Both the position numbers and the translations under genes were made by a program. Positions 37,608-42,003 of a DNA stretch of 42,003 bases are shown one piece after another. The DNA lies in the NCBI GenBank assembly GCA_024408235.1, contig JAKSVF010000015.1:1-42003 (forward strand). The letters run 5' to 3'. The notes beneath the pieces were generated by a model. It was not told the DNA's origin. It did not search any database and worked only from the letters and a program-made list of their open reading frames with translations. Origin of the DNA: Bacilli bacterium. GTDB lineage: Bacteria; Bacillota_I; Bacilli_A; RFN20; CAG-826. Each line of letters starts with the position of its first letter. Position 1 is the first letter of the stretch.

Positions 37608-40600
37608 TTATTTACCATCCTTCTTAGGCTCTTTTTCATCATCGGCGCCAGGCTGATCTAGATACGACATAGTCACCTGTGGGAATGGGATGTTGATGTT
37701 GTTCTTTCCGAACAATATGAAGATTTCACGGTTCAAGTCACGAGCAAGCTGAAGCCTGTCTTTTTCTGTACACTGGGCCGTGATTCTTAATATGACTGCT
37801 GAATCACCAAGTTCTGCAACGCCTTTATAGAATGGTCCATCTGTGATGCTTGGGAGTTTGCGTCTAATCATTGGGAACGCGTTCTTGAGAACCTTTTCGA
37901 CTCTTTCGATATCCTCTCCATATTCGATTGAAACGTCGATTGCGGCATAAGATGCCTCTTTAGTCATGTTGATGACGCCGGAAATCGCGGAGTTATTGAA
38001 GATTTTGATGTTCATTGCAGGATCTTCAATCTTGGTGGTTCTGAGGCCGATTTCAAGAACCTGTCCTCTGAAATCGCCGATTGTAACGATGTCTCCAACT
38101 CTGAATGAGCCTTCAAAGACAATGAAGATACCGGCGATAATATCGCTTATAAGCGATTGAGCGCCAAGACCTATAACGATAGATAGAATTCCCGCCGATG
38201 TGAGAAGTGAGCCGGTGTTGAATCCAAATAAGTATAAGCAATAGAACACGCCGCCTATTACTCCACCATATTTGAGAACCGAGACAACAAGGTTGCCAGT
38301 CGTCTCTACTCTAGCGCCTAACGTGCCGCAGAAGCTGCGCACACAGATGTGAACAAGTTTGGTGACGGTCACAAGGACGATCATAATCATGATTGATGCC
38401 GTTATGGCGAAGATGTTAAAGCCTCTCTCCCACACTCCAGAGAATATGTAAGAGAAGATGTTATCCGTGTCTTTGTTGTTGAATGCGTAGATAAGAAGAG
38501 CAAGGATTGCGATTGATGCAACGGTTAAGTAAGCGATTAAGACTGATGAAATCTTCTCTTCAGGTGTCTTTTTAGCCCACACTACTCTAGAGAATCTTGC
38601 AGCAGCTGACTTCGTTCTAGTCTTTTTACCAGAAGCGGTATTCAAGACGAATGTGTCTCTCGCATCGCTGTTTCCATGGTTCTTGTATTTGATAGCTTTG
38701 CAATATGTCTTATCTGCTTTATCGGATGAGATGGTGAAAATGGATGAAGCGGCAACAATTGAGATGGCGCTGAATAAAAGCGTGTACCAAGATATAGCGT
38801 TTCTAGATTCGTAGATGCTATTTGTTGGAATAGCTGTTGCGATGTAATAATCGCCCATCAATTTGACGGTCTGATAATATCTCACACCGTTGATTTTCTG
38901 GAAGCCATTGTATGTGCCGTCCATCATGAATACATTCTCGGAAATTCCGATGCTAGCTGCACTTTTGCCAATCATCGCACTGAATGGGGAATATGTGACG
39001 ATGTGGTCGGATGAATTATCGAACGTGATGAAGAACGATGAATCTCCATAAACGTGCATGTTGCTTAAGACATAATCCATTGTTGTTGTGTTGAATAATC
39101 CACCGATAGCGAATTCGTCGACTTCAATCTGAATCAATGATCTATGGCGACGGATTACGCCTTTAGCCATAGAACCATCTAGATAAGCCTTATATTCAGA
39201 TTCCCTGGCAAGACGTACGTCAGACCCATCTAAATACGTGTAATAGAAGAATTCGGTTCCGATGTATTTTTCCGTTGAGCCATCGACTTCGTTTACCATT
39301 GATTCCTGGACATAATAATCCACTTTATCCTCAAGAATCTGGTTGAATGGGTATGATTGGTCAGCTGGATCTTTTGATAATCTGAAATACCAATATGGCG
39401 TGTTTGTTGCCATGACTCTTCCATCATCCGCATAGATATAAACAGAGCGGAGTGCGTTGTTGTCGCAGATTTCCTGGAGAACCTGGGAATTTGATATAGC
39501 GTATCTTGGGCTTCCCGGATAATCGGTGTGGTCAAGTTCGATGTTATCGCCGTTTTCGTCTTTATCTAGGACTCTATGAATGTTTTTGTCATTAACATTA
39601 AGGGAAAGAACTTCCGGCGTTTCTTCTAACATGTACGAGATGAGTCTCGCTTTTGACAGGAACTGCTCATCAACATACTGCTGAATTGTTTCTGCATTAT
39701 TTGAGTTCTTTTCAAGGGTTAATGTGATTTCATCTAATCTTCTCTGTGAAACAGAGGTTGCGTCATTCAAGCCAAGCAAAGTCTGTGAGAAGAAAGAGAT
39801 TACGAATATCGCAATCAATCCGACCGCAATGACCGCGCTCATTTTGATGAAAGTGTATTTAGAGAAGTATCTCTGCACTCCTTTTGCGTTTCTAACACCG
39901 AGGTTTACGCGGGACAATTTCTTGTCATTGCCGCCTTCAATATCCTCATCGATCATTATCTTTGTGCGCTCATCGATTTCTTCATCGGTGAATTTGACGA
40001 CTCCGCCGCGAGTGTCCTGCAGGAGATTGCTTCTATGTTTCTCTTCTAGAGATAAGATGTGGTTTGCAATATCTCTCTTAAGGATAAGACCATAACTTGC
40101 AACGATTGCCGCAACCATGATGAAGGCTGCGCAGCTAAAAAGAATTGTCAAAACGTTCTTCATCAATATCTCTTGCTGGCTGACAACCGCTGCAACGACC
40201 GTGAATTGTCCATATGTTTCAGACTTGAATTCCATTGCAACGAGATAGTATCTTACGTTGTTGATTTTCTGATAACCTGAGTAATCGTTAATGGCGGCCT
40301 CATCGCTTAAGCCGTATTCCGAATATTTATCGCCTGTCAAAACGTCTTGTCCATCGTTGAAGTATTTGAAGATGCCTTCATTGGTATCAACGGCAAACAA
40401 GAAGCCAGATTTACCGACGGTGATTCCTGATAAAACGTTGTCAATGCTCTTCAAGCCCGCTAATTCAGTGTCGATTACAGATGATGGAACATAAGTTAAG
40501 ACATAGTAACTATCATCACCGAGGGTTCCAAAGAATGAGGAATATAAATATACAGTCGCCTCAACCGTTTCTAGTGTAACAGGAGCGTATGATGGGTTTC

Positions 40601-41165
40601 CGTTCTCATCAAAATAACAAGTTCCATTTCTAATGACATCGCCATTCGCGTTCTTTTCGTAACCGATTAAAGCGTCGTGCGCGCCAACGGAAGAAATATT
40701 CATTCCCAAGTATTCGGAATTGCTTCCGAGCAATATATCTCCATTTTGGTGGACGATGAATATCTCATTTACCGAAATGTTCTCGCAAATCTCGCTTAAT
40801 TCATCCGTGACAGTTGAGATTTCTTGTTCAACTTGTTCAGGGGTCATTGATTCACTGTTCTTAAGCGGAGCAAGAATGTCTATGTAATTGACGTATAAGG
40901 ATAAAGAATCGAGTGTGGTTTGATTTATCTGGTTGAACTCCTCGAATATAGAATTAACCGCGTTATCATCATCTCTTAATGTGGCCGCGACCTCATCGAG
41001 AATTCTCTGCGAACTTCTCCTCTGAGAACGCTCAGCGTTAACGTTTTGAATGATCGCCAAGAAACCGCATAAAACCAAGACGCCAGCGGTTAAAAGACCG
41101 ATTGATATTATATTTTTTATAAGCAAATTGATTCTGCTTTTCTTCAGATCGTTTTTACTAGGCAT
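37608..41165 (-). CDS. MscS-family channel with two tandem Cache-like sensor domains
   Basis: A 1185-residue membrane protein. Order: span 17-39; extracytoplasmic Cache-like sensor 1 (about 41-335); span 337-362; cytoplasmic linker (363-435); span 437-459; sensor 2 (about 460-790); span 791-813; a Lys-rich loop; spans 873-894, 914-936, 959-982; pore span 984-1010 (LLTSAGILSIVIGLGAQSL) and the MscS beta domain from FRVGDIVTIGDFRGQVLEIG. Sensors 1 and 2 share GYQKINNVRYY and GFQKINGVRYY at the same place near their ends, so they are an internal duplication. Standard MscS is about 290 residues. Such a fusion suggests a ligand-modulated channel. GGAGG lies seven bases before the ATG. Confidence 0.87.
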   Translation of the reverse strand: MPSKNDLKKSRINLLIKNIISIGLLTAGVLVLCGFLAIIQNVNAERSQRRSSQRILDEVAATLRDDDNAVNSIFEEFNQINQTTLDSLSLYVNYIDILAPLKNSESMTPEQVEQEISTVTDELSEICENISVNEIFIVHQNGDILLGSNSEYLGMNISSVGAHDALIGYEKNANGDVIRNGTCYFDENGNPSYAPVTLETVEATVYLYSSFFGTLGDDSYYVLTYVPSSVIDTELAGLKSIDNVLSGITVGKSGFLFAVDTNEGIFKYFNDGQDVLTGDKYSEYGLSDEAAINDYSGYQKINNVRYYLVAMEFKSETYGQFTVVAAVVSQQEILMKNVLTILFSCAAFIMVAAIVASYGLILKRDIANHILSLEEKHRSNLLQDTRGGVVKFTDEEIDERTKIMIDEDIEGGNDKKLSRVNLGVRNAKGVQRYFSKYTFIKMSAVIAVGLIAIFVISFFSQTLLGLNDATSVSQRRLDEITLTLEKNSNNAETIQQYVDEQFLSKARLISYMLEETPEVLSLNVNDKNIHRVLDKDENGDNIELDHTDYPGSPRYAISNSQVLQEICDNNALRSVYIYADDGRVMATNTPYWYFRLSKDPADQSYPFNQILEDKVDYYVQESMVNEVDGSTEKYIGTEFFYYTYLDGSDVRLARESEYKAYLDGSMAKGVIRRHRSLIQIEVDEFAIGGLFNTTTMDYVLSNMHVYGDSSFFITFDNSSDHIVTYSPFSAMIGKSAASIGISENVFMMDGTYNGFQKINGVRYYQTVKLMGDYYIATAIPTNSIYESRNAISWYTLLFSAISIVAASSIFTISSDKADKTYCKAIKYKNHGNSDARDTFVLNTASGKKTRTKSAAARFSRVVWAKKTPEEKISSVLIAYLTVASIAILALLIYAFNNKDTDNIFSYIFSGVWERGFNIFAITASIMIMIVLVTVTKLVHICVRSFCGTLGARVETTGNLVVSVLKYGGVIGGVFYCLYLFGFNTGSLLTSAGILSIVIGLGAQSLISDIIAGIFIVFEGSFRVGDIVTIGDFRGQVLEIGLRTTKIEDPAMNIKIFNNSAISGVINMTKEASYAAIDVSIEYGEDIERVEKVLKNAFPMIRRKLPSITDGPFYKGVAELGDSAVILRITAQCTEKDRLQLARDLNREIFILFGKNNINIPFPQVTMSYLDQPGADDEKEPKKDGK

Positions 41166-41187
41166 AAGAATACCTCCATTTTCGGAT

Positions 41188-41215
41188 GTTTTATGTTAAC
41201 ACATAGAAATGTCAG
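41188..41215 (-). promoter_or_regulatory. Likely promoter of the MscS-DegV operon
   Basis: CTGACA (41215-41210), 16-base spacer, TAAAAC (41193-41188), followed by a short leader with GGAGG. Confidence 0.4.
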
Positions 41216-41409
41216 AGAGTATTAATAAAAGATTTAAATCAAAAATCTTTTGCCTTTTTCATTCATCAAAGTAAGAATCTAGCGAATAGTTTTTCCAATA
41301 TCTTCACCTAAAATCAATTTAGTTTCATATAACCGGTACGCTTTTTTGTTCATCAAGTGAATCACTATTACATTTTAACCTAGTTTTTAGCATCTATCTT
41401 TATTGAGGG

Positions 41410-41547
41410 TTAAATATCAAGTAATGCATCTCGTCCTTTGATTGTAAAACAATCAGTATCATAAATTTTTGAGTCAGATGAAGTCATTTTCAGTTGCTTG
41501 CATTTTGTATGCAACTGCTTTTTAGGATGTTTATTAAACTTCCTCAT
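41410..41547 (-). CDS. Possible 45-residue small protein after Fic
   Basis: From the ATG at 41547, which overlaps the end of the Fic gene (ATGAGGAAGTTTAA), the frame runs MRKFNKHPKKQLHTKCKQ and then SSDSKIYDTDCFTIKGRDAL to a TAA at 41412-41410. It is basic at the start and looks coding in its second half. There is no ribosome site; it would depend on Fic translation. It could be a C-terminal remnant or a small partner of Fic. No family recognised. Confidence 0.3.
   Translation of the reverse strand: MRKFNKHPKKQLHTKCKQLKMTSSDSKIYDTDCFTIKGRDALLDI
41491..41523 (+). terminator. Hairpin with T-tract on the plus strand
   Basis: CAGTTGC (41491-41497) and GCAACTG (41511-41517) form a perfect stem, followed by CTTTTT. 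No rightward gene precedes it; it could instead reflect the coding pattern of the small frame here. Confidence 0.4.
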
Positions 41548-42003
41548 AATAATAAGAAGTATCAATACCTTTCATGAACAATTCCCTATTATCGATATCA
41601 TTTGTTAATGCGGCATAAAGAAGCCTTTTAATCTTACTATCATTGATGTGACTTTCTTTCATTGCTTCAAAATAATCATTTTTATCAATAAGTGACCAAT
41701 CAACACACTTCTTCATATTCTTGATGAAGATTAAATCTAACCAGATACGTGTTGCTCTTCCGTTTCCCTCCATAAATGGATGCGCAATATTCATTTCAAC
41801 ATATTTTTCGACAATATGATCAAATGTATCTTCTACCATTTTGTCAACGCTAGGGAGTATTTGAGGTAAGAAATCTCCGTTCGCAAACATAAATCCACCT
41901 TTTGATATAGTCAATGTTCTTATTTGACCTGCAAAAGGATAAAGACCCTCAAATAAAAAAGCATGAATCTTTTGCAAAGAAATAGTTTTTCCAATCTCAT
42001 CAT
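41534..42003 (-). CDS. Fic domain protein (AMP transferase type), 5' end beyond window
   Basis: The C-terminal 155 residues of a Fic/DOC protein. The frame continues upstream past 42003 (DEIGKTISLQKIHAF precedes the first usable TTG), so the real start lies outside. Motifs: LFEGLYPFAGQIRTL, SKGGFMFANGDFLP (flap and target-binding strand), and HPFMEGNGRATRI, the complete Fic motif with catalytic His, the phosphate-binding Gly-Asn-Gly and Arg. It therefore should transfer AMP to a protein target. An inhibitory helix ([ST]xxxE[GN]) is not visible in this half; it may lie before the window edge or in a separate antitoxin. The end YYYEEV is family-like. Ends at TAA 41536-41534. Confidence 0.92.
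   Translation of the reverse strand, partial: DEIGKTISLQKIHAFLFEGLYPFAGQIRTLTISKGGFMFANGDFLPQILPSVDKMVEDTFDHIVEKYVEMNIAHPFMEGNGRATRIWLDLIFIKNMKKCVDWSLIDKNDYFEAMKESHINDSKIKRLLYAALTNDIDNRELFMKGIDTSYYYEEV

Larger units (their letters stand above)
41166..41533. other. Gap between MscS gene and Fic gene
   Basis: 368 bases. At the MscS end a weak promoter (CTGACA at 41215-41210 and TAAAAC at 41193-41188, minus strand). At the Fic end a 45-codon frame (41410-41547) and a hairpin (41491-41523). The middle (41220-41400) is AT-rich with no gene or known RNA signature. Confidence 0.5.

Noticed and set aside
1..42003. CRISPR arrays, insertion sequences, tRNA and rRNA genes
   Set aside because: No regular spacer-repeat series, transposase frame, terminal inverted repeats of IS type, or cloverleaf/CCA-ended sequence was seen.

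Overview
The window is a dense, mostly minus-strand stretch of a low-to-medium GC chromosome from a Gram-positive (Firmicutes/Bacilli-type) bacterium. Reasons: a rimP-nusA-ylxR-ylxQ-infB-rbfA cluster in Bacillus order, many short-signal lipoproteins with the lipidated Cys at about residue 18-20, AAGGAGG-type ribosome sites, DegV, ABC-F and CvpA genes. An uncultured gut-type Bacilli/Erysipelotrichia or RF39-like lineage is my guess, not a demonstrated identity. TGA is a stop codon here: it alone ends the genes at 33551 and 35871, so the mycoplasma code is not used.

Layout. 1-1762: ribF and truB (leftward). 1770-2804: a rightward gene for a degenerate TtcA-like PP-loop protein, which separates truB-ribF from rbfA. 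2832-3360: a gene-poor gap with two copies of a 36-bp promoter-like repeat, a hidden 31-codon membrane-peptide frame and a possible small RNA. 3396-8418: the rbfA to rimP operon (leftward), led by a terminator/antiterminator pair. 8652-10898: U32 peptidase/RNA hydroxylase family gene. 10931-20763: two secreted lipoprotein tyrosine phosphatases, another lipoprotein with a CvpA-like protein, two tandem RimK-like ATP-grasp ligases, a PLP aminotransferase and an RCK-domain membrane protein. 20896-26599: AlkD, NTF2-like, ABC-F, an acyltransferase broken by an in-frame TGA, YczE/YitT-like membrane protein, TetR regulator. 26679-30922: an exported subtilisin with a leucine-rich tail plus a YD-repeat lipoprotein, one operon. 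30990-35716: aldose epimerase lipoprotein, YhhN-like and DUF1461-like membrane proteins, DUF1349 protein and the third tyrosine phosphatase lipoprotein. 35871-41165: operon of a giant two-sensor MscS channel, DegV, a small membrane protein and 5-formyltetrahydrofolate cyclo-ligase. 41410-42003: Fic protein, cut by the right edge, and a small overlapping frame.

Themes. (1) The cell surface: at least six lipoproteins, three of them paralogous CX5R phosphatases, an exported protease and a sensor-fused channel. (2) Gene starts: about ten genes have a -10 hexamer ending 6-8 bases (one 11) before the start codon and no ribosome site, so they look leaderless, while operon-internal genes and most lipoproteins carry strong Shine-Dalgarno sites. 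One 16-bp palindrome appears to serve as the -10 for two divergent leaderless genes. (3) The most unusual single gene is the 1185-residue MscS protein with two tandem extracytoplasmic Cache-like sensors.
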